A DNA stretch of 64,000 nucleotides, from contig CP136067.1 in assembly GCA_032622095.1 (NCBI GenBank), forward strand, positions 52,243,899 to 52,307,898. Direction: 5' to 3'. The notes under the pieces are model-generated. The model searched no databases. It was not told the origin of the DNA and saw only the letters and a list, made by a program, of their open reading frames with translations. This stretch comes from Siphonodentalium dalli (taxonomy: Eukaryota > Mollusca > Scaphopoda > Gadilida > Siphonodentaliidae). Of this stretch, positions 11,001-22,399 are shown piece by piece (positions within the stretch are counted from its first letter, which is position 1; each line of letters opens with the position of its first letter). The position numbers and the translations under genes were made by a program.

Positions 11001-11470
11001 CCGGTATAAAATAGTTTTACTCACAAATAAGAAAACTCGTCCACAATATCTAATGATTTGTCGCATAATTTGAATTCTACATCTGTCACCACCCTCTCCC
11101 TGCTGAAAATCATAACCTTGGTTTTACTGGTGTTCACGTTCAGTTTCCAAGATTCTGCAAAGTCGCTGAAAGCGTCAAGGGTACGTTGCATACTTACAAA
11201 ATCTTCAGCGAACAGAACAGTATCATCGGCGTAGAGTAAACATATAAGTTTCAAATAAGTGCCTAATTTGTCGTGGGAAACATTGTTCAACTCGGTCAGG
11301 CCATCAACTACACAATAGTGCAGAAAATTTTCAAGATCGTTGATATAAATCGAAAAGAGGAAAGGGGAGAGCATGTCCCCCTGTCGTACTCCCACACTAC
11401 AGGGGAAAAATTCGGACAGATGTCGATTGTCATTTTGTTTATCTCGATTAATCCGTTCCACCGATATATT
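10985..11470 (-). pseudogene. RT palm fragment of the older Jockey/CR1-type LINE
   Basis: The minus-strand frame 11461-11021 encodes the RT palm: CSVGVRQGDMLSPFLFSIY, INDLENFL, CLLYADDTVLFAED with the catalytic YADD, and SWKLNVNTSKTKVMIFSR. It ends at a TGA right after DEFSYL, but translation past the stop still fits the family (VKLFYTG...AIKMI) down to about 10985. The next expected residues, a KET.CKAMFGLL block, are found 6 kb away at 4760. The fragment begins without its endonuclease, so the copy is 5' truncated at about 11470. Confidence 0.85.
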
Positions 11471-12105
11471 ATATATTTACAACTGCGAATACGTCAGACG
11501 TTATGATGTGAAACATGAACATCATAAACACATTAGTTCGCAAAAATAAAAGACGACTATTGAGTTTTACATATATATGTATCAATATATCAATCAATCT
11601 TGTGGGTTTGACTAAGATTTTGAGGACACCTGGCTATCATATCGCCATGAAGATACAGATGTTTTAAAGAAATGTGCAGGTGCTCTTCTGTCCATGGCGC
11701 TATTATATATTGGCGAAATATTCTCAGTTTAAAGGAAATGTTGATATGCACGTATATCAGCTACCTGTGCCCAACACAGAGCAAGATTTTGAGTGGTTTA
11801 TTGTAAATTTTGTGTAGAATTTATATTGAATGGAACAGACTCAATTGTGCTATATATACTTGATCCATTCTAATATGCAATCCTCTGACGGTTCGAGGTC
11901 TATCAATTTGTAAGAATATGTGTATCTCTTAAATAAAATGATAAATATACGTTTAATATTTTTTTATATGTATCTGTTTTGCTAGCTCGTATCATTTGAG
12001 AAGAACGTGTATGAATTTGACGGTAATTGGCACTAAACATTTTTTTTCATTTTTTTGTGATCCTCCCATCCCTATTTGAGACTAAAGCGGCGCCACTTTT
12101 GTCAT
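11471..12105. other. No gene seen
   Basis: AT-rich non-coding sequence between the LINE remnant and the degenerate tandem array. No inverted repeat, hairpin or convincing reading frame was noticed. Confidence 0.5.
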
Positions 12106-12109
12106 CATT

Positions 12110-13060
12110 AAACCGCACGCTTAGACCCATTGTGGAAATGTAGATATTTATAATTGGTGAAAAATGGCGAGTTTACAATTTCGTATCAAATTTACATGTA
12201 GGGCCCCGATATCTCACCCAAACGACACCAATTTGGCGTATCTAAACCACACGATTAGATTCGTCGTATCACGGAGAATAATATGTATCAATCTGGTGGA
12301 AATCGGCGCTAAATATATTTATCTGTTTTGTGTCCCTCTCACCCTCTATGCATCCCTGACTCGAATGCCGCACGTTTGGTGCTAATTGGCGACTAAACAA
12401 ATTTTGATCAAATATATTGCTCACCCCACACCCATCTCTCACCCAAACATCACCAATATGGCGTCTTTAAATCACACGATTAGACTCGTATCATGGATAA
12501 GAATGTGTATCACTTTGGTGCTAAAAATATTGCGTATCAACGTTGGTGCCCCTCTGGCTTTCAGTGCACCCTGGCTCGAATAACGCCACTTTTCACAGAT
12601 TTAAGCCACACCATTAGACTCCTCGTCCCATGTGGATGATATTGTATAAGTGTGGTGGCAATCGGCGAATAAACCCATTCTTATCAGATTTAGTGCCCAC
12701 CCCTCCCCAATCTTTCATCCAAACGACAGCAATTGTCGTCTTTAAATCACACAATTAGATTCATTGTATCATGGAGGAAAATATATATCAATTTGGTGGA
12801 AATTGTCGCTAAAATTAAATTTGTCAATTTTGGTGCCCCTTTCCCCTTCCGTGCATCCCTGAGGCGAACGGCACCAAATTTGACATATTTAAACCACACC
12901 ATTATATTCCTCATATCATGGGAATTATTATATATAAGTTTCGTGGCAATCGGCGACAAACATTTTTTCTGCCCCTCCCCTGTTCTGCCCTGACAACACA
13001 CGGCGTCACTTCAGAAAATTCTAACCCGAACCATTATCTTTCTCGTAAAAAGTTACCCCT
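12110..13060 (+). repeat. Degenerate ~140-bp tandem array (pearl-like module)
   Basis: The block TTTAAACCACACNATTAGA followed by TCATGG and then TTTGGTGGAAATCGGCG recurs at about 12240, 12464, 12600, 12739 and 12890, with weaker copies at 12110 and 13017, so the usual spacing is 135-150 bp (one interval is ~224). The array is followed at 13111 by an ACAG microsatellite and a conserved tail. Tandem core repeats plus a tetranucleotide microsatellite is the published layout of the bivalve 'pearl' elements, now placed among Helentron-associated elements; that assignment is an inference. Frames across the array are repeat shadows. Confidence 0.7.
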
Positions 13061-13110
13061 AATAGACCCCTTTGTTGCCATCTAGATGGTCCCTTGTGAA
13101 TTTCTATAGA

Positions 13111-13158
13111 ACACAGACATACAGACAGACATACAGACAGACAGACAGACAGACATTC
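13111..13158. repeat. ACAG microsatellite
   Basis: Runs of CAGACAGACAGA with two ACATACAGAC interruptions, then GATATAGATATAGATAT at 13165-13178. It sits between the degenerate tandem array and the conserved tail. Confidence 0.95.
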
Positions 13159-13179
13159 GCAAATATAGATATAGATATA

Positions 13180-13297
13180 AGAATGACGTGTGGGTACTGT
13201 AAATTTGGATTAATATGCGTAAAAATAACTACTTTAAACAATATTTTTCTCCGGTTCTATTTTATCACCCTACGGGAGTGTTTCACATCACTTTAAG
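13180..13297 (+). repeat. Family C-type tail after the microsatellite
   Basis: Matches the right ends of the repeats at 3058-3385 and 42225-42584: ATAAGAATGACG, TTTGGATTAATATGCGTAAAAA, then GTGTTTCACATCACTTTAA at 13279-13297. This ties the tandem-array element to family C and suggests this tail is the shared terminus of one element group. Confidence 0.7.
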
Positions 13298-13299
13298 TG

Positions 13300-15700
13300 A
13301 AATATATGTAACACCGGATATTTCTCTTGTGTTTTTAGAATAGTAATGCAAACTTGTTTTCAGGACAAATTTTGCATTCATTTTGTTGCTGGAAGTGGTC
13401 CTGGCAAAATATAGAGCATCTCCAAACCTCATTATACATCTTAGTATTATATTATTATTATTTCGACACACTCCGCTTAACAGCCTGTAATCACAAGCAT
13501 TTGTTACAAAATGACCACACTCCCAAAAGTTTATGTTTATGTACTTTTGAGAGTGTGGTCATTTTTTTCAGGCACCTGTGACTGTAACTAGACACTATCG
13601 AAGAGTTTGAACTATATTATTTATTGGCTGAGAGCTGTACCCATATTTCTCGTAGCGTGCATCCATTCGAATGATTGGCACTTCATCGGGCACTGCATAC
13701 ATGTATTCCCGACTATCTTAACCCTTTCCATGACTGGAGCTTCCTGAAATTGTGTGCCAGTGCATTCTTTTATACATTGAATATCTTGTTGAGTAAAAGC
13801 TCTACTCAACATGTTGAGTGATAATTTGTTGAGCGATTTGTATCCAACGGTTGAGTAACGAGTACTGATTATATCTGATTCACGGATTCACGGATCAACA
13901 GGTTGATTAAAAGTTCTAGGAACAATAACTCTATTTAAACACTGCATATATAATTGTAGTCACTTCGAGGTGTTTAATCTACGTTTCAACATTATGTTTG
14001 GAGCTATAAATGCGACATTGAGGTGGGAGAAAATAGCCGATAGGTATTAAAGCGTAAACATTTTGAGGCCGGGGTTCTAATTTCATGGACACCACAAACA
14101 ATCCAGACATATGAACTATACGAATAAAATATATCACAGAATCATTTAATATCTTTTCGGATACCAAATCGGGAATTTCATAAATTTCCCAATATTTCCA
14201 AATCTGATTCGGACGCTGATCCTGGATATAGGACCAAGTCCAGTTTCGAGAATTCTAACATCATATATTCCTAGCCAACTCCCTTTCTTAACTGAAAAAA
14301 AACTACAGTTTCCAGTCAACTGTTGAGCAAAATCAATCGGTTGTTGAGCGATTTCACTTGCAGTGTTGAGTACACAAGTTACTCAACTCTTTGAGTTGAA
14401 ATAGTTTACTCTGGGAACTGTTTGATGTTCTGACAGGGATGTTTGTAGCATAACATCAGTGCAGGTAATATATTTCTTATTTAATGCCTGTTATTTAATA
14501 ATGTAGTTCACTGTAGGTGAATATTCCAGTAGAGATTACATGATTTAAGTGACTCTGGTGAACGAATATGTTTTGCGTCTGTTACATCATGGGATGTCTC
14601 ACATATATTAAAATCAATGTTTATTGCGATATCGGCTGACGAAATACACACAAAATCGTACAATGTCGAGCTGGGACCACCCCTATATATACTGTGTAAT
14701 GTATTATCAAGGAACAACTATTAAAAATGAAATATAGTCCCTGAAATATAATTCCCTGTCAGAATAGATCGGAATATCAAAAATTTCCCGGGCTTCGAAC
14801 GGGTGGAATATGATCTCTACGTGCGTAGCCAGAGTAGAGATTCGTGACATGATCAACTATTCTCAATACTTAGTCTATTCTTAGTGGGGTGCGGTCGAGA
14901 CTGGCCCTGTCTTATGTGGACTCTGGCCGATACGGACTCTCGTTTTTACGGGGCGACGGGCTGTTACAGACCCTGGCTTATACTGATTCCGGGTGATAAG
15001 GGCGGCTTTTATCACATACCACTAAATTTATATACCTTCTTTTTTATTAGAGCAGCGAAGTCACATTTTGATACATCGGTTCTGTGTGTGATTTCGTGTG
15101 TGATAAATACAATGTTAACTTGAATACCTCCCCCCCCCCCATTTAAAAAAAACCCCCCGAATCCTTGCACATTGAACAATAGAGATAAATGTAGTTCATC
15201 GTTATTGATTCGCTCATATTGCAATCACTAAGAGCGTTTGTTGCTCTCCGGTGCGGAAAGTTGAAGACAGCTTAATAATGGATTTCAGCTGACACGCTAA
15301 TATTTGCCGGTCTGTATATAAGAGTCGTTATTTCTTACCATCTCCGTGACAACTGGGACCAGGGTGGTTACTGGGAAATGACGGTTAAATTGTGGTTAAT
15401 TGGTTTTGTGAACAAATTGACTCAGCGAGCGTGCCTATCGGAACGTTATGCAATTGTGCAAAAAAGTTCAAACAATTATACGTGTATGTAAACAGTTCTC
15501 TGAATACTAAATTACTATATATAAATAATACCTAATATGACGCCGTGGTCAATAACTTTGGATGTTTCACTCTTTGACGTGTAGCTGAACTTTGTGTTTA
15601 GGGTTTAAGCATGTTCTCGCACGTTCTCCTGGAAATAATCTCATATTGAACTTATTTAAAAAACAAAACAATTAAGTCCATATCGGCATTATTTGTTTAC
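13300..15700. other. Non-coding stretch with GTTGAG-rich patches
   Basis: No credible gene. At 13718-13780 there is a fragment beginning TTAACCCTTTCCATGACTGGAGC, related to 52259-52310 and to the TTAACCC MITEs at 24.6 and 25.2 kb. The word GTTGAG/CTCAAC clusters at 13788-13870 and 14318-14400, perhaps the ends of a decayed element. Near 13510-13568 a short inverted repeat (ATGACCACACTC...GAGTGTGGTCAT) flanks AAAAGTTTATG. A C10 tract lies near 15127-15138. Confidence 0.55.
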
Positions 15701-15710
15701 GCCGAAAATG

Positions 15711-16072
15711 GACCTGGCAAGTTTGCACGGTATGGTTTTTCAGGCATTTCATCATAGAAAACACGTGCATATAATATGCATCTTTACCATATCGAACGAC
15801 TTGAGAAGTAAAATTTCTGTAGTTCCACTTATAACGGCGCTACTGACATTTGCCTGCAAATACCTGTATGATTGATTCTTGCGAGACAATTGCACGCTAT
15901 TTACAGGCAAATTTCGGTAGCATGGCTACAGGTGGAACTACGGAGATTTTACTTCGTATGTAGTTAGGTGTGGTACAGATGCATTTTATATGCTAGTTTC
16001 CATTCATATTCTGGCACCATATCGTTTTCTACGACGAAATGCCTGCAAACCATAATGTGCAAACTTGCCAGT
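15711..16072 (-). mobile_element. MITE family B, copy 1
   Basis: A ~360-bp foldback element. Both ends carry inverted blocks CTGGCAAGTTTGCAC, then CAGGCATTTC, then TAGAAAAC, giving arms of about 50 bp, and the centre holds a second inverted pair (GTAGTTCCAC ... GTGGAACTAC). Reverse-complementing it gives the element at 61806-62200, including the central GCAATTTT...CAAGAATCAATCATGCA region. No transposase is encoded. Target duplication was not resolved. Confidence 0.85.
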
Positions 16073-16084
16073 GTATGAATGTAC

Positions 16085-16130
16085 CCTAAATCGACTTACC
16101 AGATGTATGCTCTTTATAATGTGTTTTCAC
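16085..16130 (+). repeat. Extra arm of the 16.3-16.8 kb foldback
   Basis: A single copy of the block TAAATCGACTTACCAGATGT followed by TGCTCTTTATAATGTGTTTTCACT. The same block forms both outer arms of the foldback at 16340-16822. It lies directly against the right end of MITE B. Confidence 0.8.
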
Positions 16131-16339
16131 TGAGGCCTGCACCATAAAACAGAATTACGGACATAGAAGTCCAATATGGTCAAATATGAACCAACGTGAA
16201 TATTTAGGTTCAATGTGAACCTATTTGCACGAGGATTTGTTATGAAATATTCTCTGCTCTATATACTGAAATTGTCCGTGTCAATTATAATGCTTCCACG
16301 ATTCCCAATATCGTAAGGTATATACTGTATATTGTAAAA

Positions 16340-16822
16340 CCTAAATCGACTTACCAGATGTACGCTCTTTATAACGTGTTTTCACTGTGGCTCATATAAA
16401 TATAACATATATTATTGAAAAATATTAAAGGGATACTGTACACTAAATATTGCCATTTATGGGACCATCTACTTTTATACTCAACATAATACATGTAACA
16501 AATGAATGAATCTGAGCCATGGATTAGTGCAAAATACACTCATGTGCTCTATGAACGACGCAAACAACATGGTAGTTATACTGAAAATGAATTTATGACT
16601 CCAGCCATTTATTCATTTTCAATATAATTACCATGTTGTTTGTATCGTTAACAGAGCACATGAGTGTATTCTGCACTAATGCATGGCTCAAATTCATTAA
16701 TTTGTTGCATATATTCTGTTTAGTATAAAAGAGATGGTCCCATAAATGGCCGGATATAGTGTACAGTACCCCTTTAAAGTGAAAACACATTATAAAGAGC
16801 GTACATCTGGTAATTCGATTTG
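16340..16822. mobile_element. Long foldback element with two nested arm pairs
   Basis: Outer arms (16340-16383 and 16778-16822) pair through TACCAGATGTACGCTCTTTATAA...GTGTTTTCACT. Inner arms (about 16430-16600 and 16610-16778) form an almost continuous palindrome of ~170 bp per side: AAAGGGATACTGTACACT, CCATTTATGGGACCATCT, GAGCCATGGATTAGTGCA, ACACTCATGTGCTCT and AACAACATGGTA recur as mirror images. The loop is only about 15-20 bases. It has no coding capacity; the frame at 16593-16886 is a by-product. The outer arms contain the recurrent CGCTCTTT word. Confidence 0.88.
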
Positions 16823-17400
16823 GGTTCAAATATATAATTATTCGTACTATAATGAAATTCATTGTGTATAAAAAGAATACATCCACGTATGGGTGAACAT
16901 GATAGTATGTAATATTCGAATGTCATAGTTTAGGGATGCGATAATGGAACAGCAATATCACAACACTAGGAAGCATATTGACATGTTCAAGCATGAATAC
17001 ATGATACTGCATTTTTCGTCAATAACGATTACAAGTCTCACAATTGTGTGGGTGGGATTGTGTGCAGTTTATAGAATGTTCTTGAATGAACATTTCAAGC
17101 ACGTGTATTACATTATTTTTTCACTAAATGGATTCTCCCATTCAGTTATAACAGTGTACTCTGGAATCATCGATTATTCACCCGAACACGACAGACTGAC
17201 GAAAAGCTAATACAAGTGCAGAATTATTCATATTCTTTAGTGAAAGATTGTTTCATATTTTATTGAGCATCCCATATATACATTTCAAACAAATTTGTTT
17301 ATAACAGACTAATATAGGATGAACGGATGGGGATTGGAGCACAAGTTATAGCAAGATGTTCATTGGTCGTTTGTTGAACTTATAGCTGTATATTTCCTAA

Positions 17401-17880
17401 TGGAAATACTATTTTTTCAAATCGCCATCAACAGAAGGAATATTAAAATATAAATAGTTTTGTTCATTTGCCAAACATAATCAGCGCGTAAATAGTATAC
17501 TGTCGTCAAGACGTACGATGGTGTAACCTGCTCGTGTTACAGAAGTTTTGCTTCTGTTTACATAACACAGCGCAATTATATTGGTTAATCACACACAACT
17601 GATATAAACGCTCTTTATTATTTCCATATCAAGAAAACAGTAACAAATAACGCTCTTTATGATTACCATATCCGGATCTAAACAAAAGCCGGGTTCTGTA
17701 ACGTTTTTTGCTTTTGTTTATATAACAAAGGAAAAACATTTGACAATACCATACTGTTTATGCTATATTTCTTATAGGTATAAGAACAAGGTATGTCTAT
17801 ATTTTACTATTCTTTCTGTTTATGGCGGTTTTTGACGGAGCTGAACATTTTAACAGCATACCCACCGCCAACGCCGCCCA
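17401..17880 (+). mobile_element. TTAA-flanked MITE family D, 5'-truncated copy
   Basis: Shares the whole body of the 42.6, 49.7 and 54.1 kb elements: CAAACATAATCAGCGCGTAA, GTCGTCAAGACGTACGATGG, the hairpin ACAGAAGTTTTGCTTCTGT, two CGCTCTTT boxes 42 bp apart, and the 3' end CACCGCCAACGCCGCCC. It ends at a TTAA (17881-17884). The first ~35 bp of the family are missing; homology starts within GGAAATA at 17401. Confidence 0.85.
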
Positions 17881-17884
17881 TTAA

Positions 17885-19201
17885 ATCGAATGCTATTAAC
17901 TCCCATTGTGTGGCGCTATGGGTCCAATGGTTAAGATTGGTAATACATGGCGTTCTGTATGAGAAATATATAAACAGGATGGCCAATGCCCAAAAATTCC
18001 GCCATTAAAAATAGCCCCCCCCCCGCCAATCTGACTGGATTGATACTTCATTCAACCATGCAAACATCAGTGGTGGCGTATACATTCTTAATATACGAGG
18101 TATTTTTCTTGTATGGAACATTGATCATCAGATTACATTGAACTCAAACAATACTTCCCAAACACACAGTCACCCAGGAGCTATGTCTCTAATCAGAGGT
18201 GATTAACGTCCATTTATCCCAGTCTCTCTGGCTCGGCTCAATTTAGGTAAATATGAGACACACAATATAAATTTGCTTTTGGAGTAGATTACAAATCGTT
18301 GCAAATATTGAACGCGTAAACATCGCAGCAGTTGCCGCTAGGTCTGTCTTCTACCCACGGTTAATAACTGGGAGTTGGTTCGCAACCTCTTATATACCGT
18401 TGTGCGATTGACGGAAATTGCCCAACTAAACTGGCGACATAATATCTGTTTTGATCTTCTCGTCGATTGGCGGTTTAAAGTCAATTCAGCCGCTAGGTCA
18501 TACCGCAATGTTGTCAGTGTTGTTAGTGGAGCAAGGACCGCGACGAGAATTCTAGGATTTCTAACAAAAACACATGCACCGGTTTTTTAAAAACGCAAAT
18601 CGTATAACATCCAGTATAAATGACGACCATGTTGTAAAATTGAAGCGACATTTTCTGTCACATGGTTACACCTGGCGCGGACTCCGAGAAACGCGCGTAT
18701 TGATATGAAGTCTTTTCAACTAGACTAACTGTGTTTTCCATAGGGAATGTCACTATCGGTATCATTAGAAAAGGGAACATGTTTATGACAGAAAAATGTT
18801 ATTTTGTGTTCGACAATTTATCGCCACGACAGGCCACGATGGCATTTTTTCGAATGTGGAACTATTTCGTTCGTCATTTGTGAAGCGGCTAATGTTTACG
18901 TGTTGCGAAATGTACAAGTAATGTCAGTTTGGGGCCTACCTTTTGATCACGCAATTACTCGTTTATAGTGCATGTTATGCAAATCTGCGTTGGCAAGTGA
19001 GCTTATGTTGAAGGTTCTCCGCGTTTATCATGTTGGAGGCTTATCTCCATTTTGACTAGCGTCCATGAATTCGTCCGTATGTATTGACTTAAATCTCGAA
19101 GCGGTACTGGTTGGTCGCCATTGTTTTAGTTTGCACAAGACATGCTGATGGTTGGTTAAAATAGTTCCGGTGGGATGAGACAGGAGTCACGCATTGTGTG
19201 G
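17885..19201. other. No gene seen
   Basis: Non-coding as far as can be read. A C-rich run (about 18015-18023) follows the MITE. Frames of 60-71 codons occur but show no domain, signal peptide or repeat logic. Confidence 0.5.
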
Positions 19202-19354
19202 GATATAGAGGATCACCAAAGAGTTATGTAGGGATATAAAATTTTATTAAACGAGTTTGATAAATTTGATCCACGACGAGTCGTAGACGAGTTGCGAATC
19301 AAATTTATCAAACGAGTATATATCCGACATAACGAGTTGATGATCTTGTATATC
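19202..19354. mobile_element. MITE family E, short palindromic copy
   Basis: A 153-bp near-perfect palindrome: GATATAGAGGATCACCAA, GAGTTATGTAGGGATATAAA, then AAACGAGTTTGATAAATTTGAT, mirrored on the right around the centre at about 19280. The same arms bound the longer element at 20383-21151. There is no coding capacity. Confidence 0.85.
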
Positions 19355-20382
19355 ACATAAACAAAACTAGAGCTTTATTTGCACTGTCTGGTGTTGGTGT
19401 CGGAGCGGCTGTTTGAAATAGTATTAATATGCCTGGATCGTTTTGTTGGCGCGATGCCAAGTGACATGCAACTATGTAATGCCTATTTTAATGATATAAT
19501 AGGGGTTTCATGTGATATAGGAAAATCCCACCAGCTATTTTCACATGGGCTGCCTGTGCTAAATGTGTAGGGTTGGGAGAAATATGCGGTTCACGTATAC
19601 TATTCGGAAGTTGTGCGCCTTGCTAGCAGTGCGATGTTTGTTCGATCCAAGGTTAGTGGGGGGTTGTGCTGCCATCTGGACATCGATCCATTTGTGAGGA
19701 TTGAAAAAGATTTATCATATTTTGCTGGTGATGATTTTGCATAATAATCTACATGAAAGGTTGGTGTATAATCTAGATGAGTAACCGGTAAACATTTGAA
19801 TTAGAAACCCATATTTCTCAATGAGAGACTCGAGTGATGTCCCGTCTTGCAATATCTATAAAGAATAGAACAAATATGTCCTAACTACATGTATCTGGGA
19901 ATCCAGATGGTCCATTAACAAATATAACTATATCAAATGAAACCCCTAAAATATCCTTAAACACAATCCATTACATATTTCCTTATATCACATAATGTAT
20001 ATGCCACTAGTGACTAATTAGCGAGTGCTTCTCGCCAATTTGGCAGCGCGCCAATAACATTACTTTACATTGCTAGGCGGATTAATACTATTTTGAAAAA
20101 CCGCGCATGACAACAAGAACCAGACAATTCAAAATGATTGATGTGTTCACCAAAGTAAAATTATTGTCCAACTTCGTCGTACTAATGAAAATAGACACAA
20201 AAACGAAGAGGCAAATTGGGGGGGGGGGGGGGGGACTATATTTTTCGTTGCAATCCTGAGCGCGCAATACCGTCGTATACGGGTTTGAAGCGTCTCAGCC
20301 AACGATGTAAATGTAGGCATTTTAAAGCTTCATTTAAGGAGTTTGTTTTGTTAAAAAGGCATAAAGCTCTATTTTTTCATGT
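19355..20382. other. No gene seen; 16-18 base G tract
   Basis: Non-coding. A run of G at about 20218-20234 may form a quadruplex. An 84-codon frame starts inside the G-run and is not a credible gene. Confidence 0.5.
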
Positions 20383-21151
20383 GATATATAAGATCTTCAA
20401 CTTGTTATGTTGGGATATAAGATTTTATCATATGACTCAATCATTATTTACGTTGGAAAGTATGTCATAAATCAATTTCATATCAATTACTAGTTCATAT
20501 CACCTTCCGATAATTTGATTGGTTTGTTGACAAAAAGTGTGTTCTGATTGGCTGAATGGCAGCCGGGGCCGAGCCGCATCTCTAACTAAATGCAGGTCAA
20601 ATTCGTGCGCGTCAATCAACGCGATGCCGAAATTCTCGCAATTATAATATTGGAATATATAGTTTTGGACATTGTTATACGATAAATAGAATATGTAATT
20701 CGTATTTATCTAATAAACATACGATATAATGTCACAAACTGAGAACAGAATAGCGCACTATATCTTCGCGTGCATATTATTTCTGCTAGTTCACCAGGTG
20801 TAATTGGGCTTCCGGTGCAATGAAGTGACGTCACATTAACCTTATGCTGCCGATGTCATATAGCTAGTTAGTGATTTGTGTGCGTTTTGGACATCATAAT
20901 CAATTTATTGGTGTCATATGATAAATAGAATATGTAATTCGTGTTTCTCTCATATGATATTAATGAAACTCGTCACGAATTTTCTTAGACTCGTTTCATA
21001 AATATCATATGAGAGAAACACTCATTTCATATCCTCTATTTATGAAACTCGTTTGATAAATTTGATTCACGACTCGTTGTGAATCAAATTTATCAAACTC
21101 GTTTCATAAAATCTTATATCCCAACATAACTCATTGGAGATCCTCTATATC
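20383..21151. mobile_element. MITE family E, long copy (~770 bp)
   Basis: The left arm (GATATATAAGATCTTCAA, GTTATGTTGGGATATAAG) and right arm (mirror image ending 21121-21151) match family E. Inside, ATAAATAGAATATGTAATTCG occurs twice (about 20685 and 20920), and a second inverted block CTCATATGATATTAATGAAACTCG ... CGTTTCATAAATATCATATGAG lies at 20947-21012. The right 100 bp also contain the family's TTTGATAAATTTGAT core as a mini palindrome. No transposase is encoded. Confidence 0.82.
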
Positions 21152-21241
21152 TTTTTTGTTAAACTTGCGGGGTTAACAATTATAAAGCCATGGTAAAGCA
21201 TTATTTTACCAAATACCCATTAACGAGTAGTTCCCTTATGA

Positions 21242-21310
21242 AATGTTCAAATAATAAGTTCAACAAATGACTGAACTGATGTCGTTTGTTGAACTTATTA
21301 TCTGAACATT
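21242..21310. repeat. 69-bp palindrome with GTTCAACAAA arms
   Basis: AATGTTCAAATAATAAGTTC and its mirror form a hairpin around ACTGAACTGATG. A third arm lies at 21369-21398, and related single arms occur at 17364-17385 and 30374-30400. It is probably the terminus of a further foldback family. Confidence 0.7.
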
Positions 21311-21419
21311 CGCAACCAATGAATATGAATAATTCTGCAATTTCTTGAATGATCAGTTTCCTGTCTGTCGTCTGGTCGTTTATTGAACTTATTATATGAA
21401 CATGTCCCACAAACTAATA

Positions 21420-22399
21420 TAAATCTGCATCTTTTCGTATGTGTCATCTGCGTATTTCCTGAAAACCCATCCGGGTGAATAATAGACTATTACAGTATGT
21501 ACATTTATAACTGACCCATTTAGTATGGTAGTGTCCTGTATAAAACACTAATTGTTTCAAACGCCCACACGTGCAACTTAAACTTCAGATAGTTGTTATC
21601 GCAGGGACACCTGACTGAAATCAAGCGGACGAACGAACAACAAATATATCCACATTTTCTCTCAGTATCCGATCGAAAGCCCTTTACCAAGAGAACAACA
21701 GAATCAGGTGTGTTTTACAAAACCAGGTTGTCTATCAACGGAAAGCATGGATTCAGTATGTGTTAAGGACATCGATCTTAAGAAGCTAGTACAAACAAAC
21801 CACTTCCCGGTGTCTGTTTCAAAATTAATTATTCATTAAGAATATGTGTTGTTCGCGCCGGAGAATGACACAGGTTCAACGTCTCGAATGAAAATAAACC
21901 CCCAACAATGCAGTCGCAGAGAGCCGCCTCTGTAGGGAATCGATCATTCGGAAAACGAAGAACGGGCCTTTATAATCTTGTTTTATAATATATGTATGCT
22001 TCTACCTTGACTTTAACAGCGAGAGAGAATATCTGAATACAGTTACCATGTGATACAAAGTAACAAGAGTGCATGTGGAAAACTTTATGTTACTTAGTTG
22101 CGTCGTTGCATCACATGTATATGGTCGGATTTGGGTGTAATGGGTCTTGACTACGGTTGGGTGACCATATTTTAACTGAATCTCATCAGCGTGACTGGAA
22201 CAAAAAGTTCTCAAATCTGGACAATCAGTCTGAAATTTCCACAAGGCAACGATCTCCCTGTCGCAGAAGTTTTCTAATTGTAAAAAGAAAAATGAATCCA
22301 TATACAAACCTCGTCAGTTGTCTTAGCATTTCCAAGCGAGGATGATTCTCGTATAAAATCTATTATTCAGCACTTACTCACCTCTTCATTTGTCTGTTC
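21420..22399. other. No gene seen
   Basis: Non-coding. Small frames on both strands near 22000-22345 lack any recognisable motif. The minisatellite begins at 22400 in a pyrimidine-rich context (TTTGTCTGTTCCAG). Confidence 0.5.

Noticed and set aside
13785-14410. GTTGAG/CTCAAC clusters as the two ends of a transposon
   Set aside because: Blocks occur in both direct and inverted orientation at each side and no consistent terminal inverted repeat could be drawn.
17915-17960. tRNA-like A-box (TGGCGCTATGGGTCCAATGG)
   Set aside because: No B-box or cloverleaf follows at the right distance.
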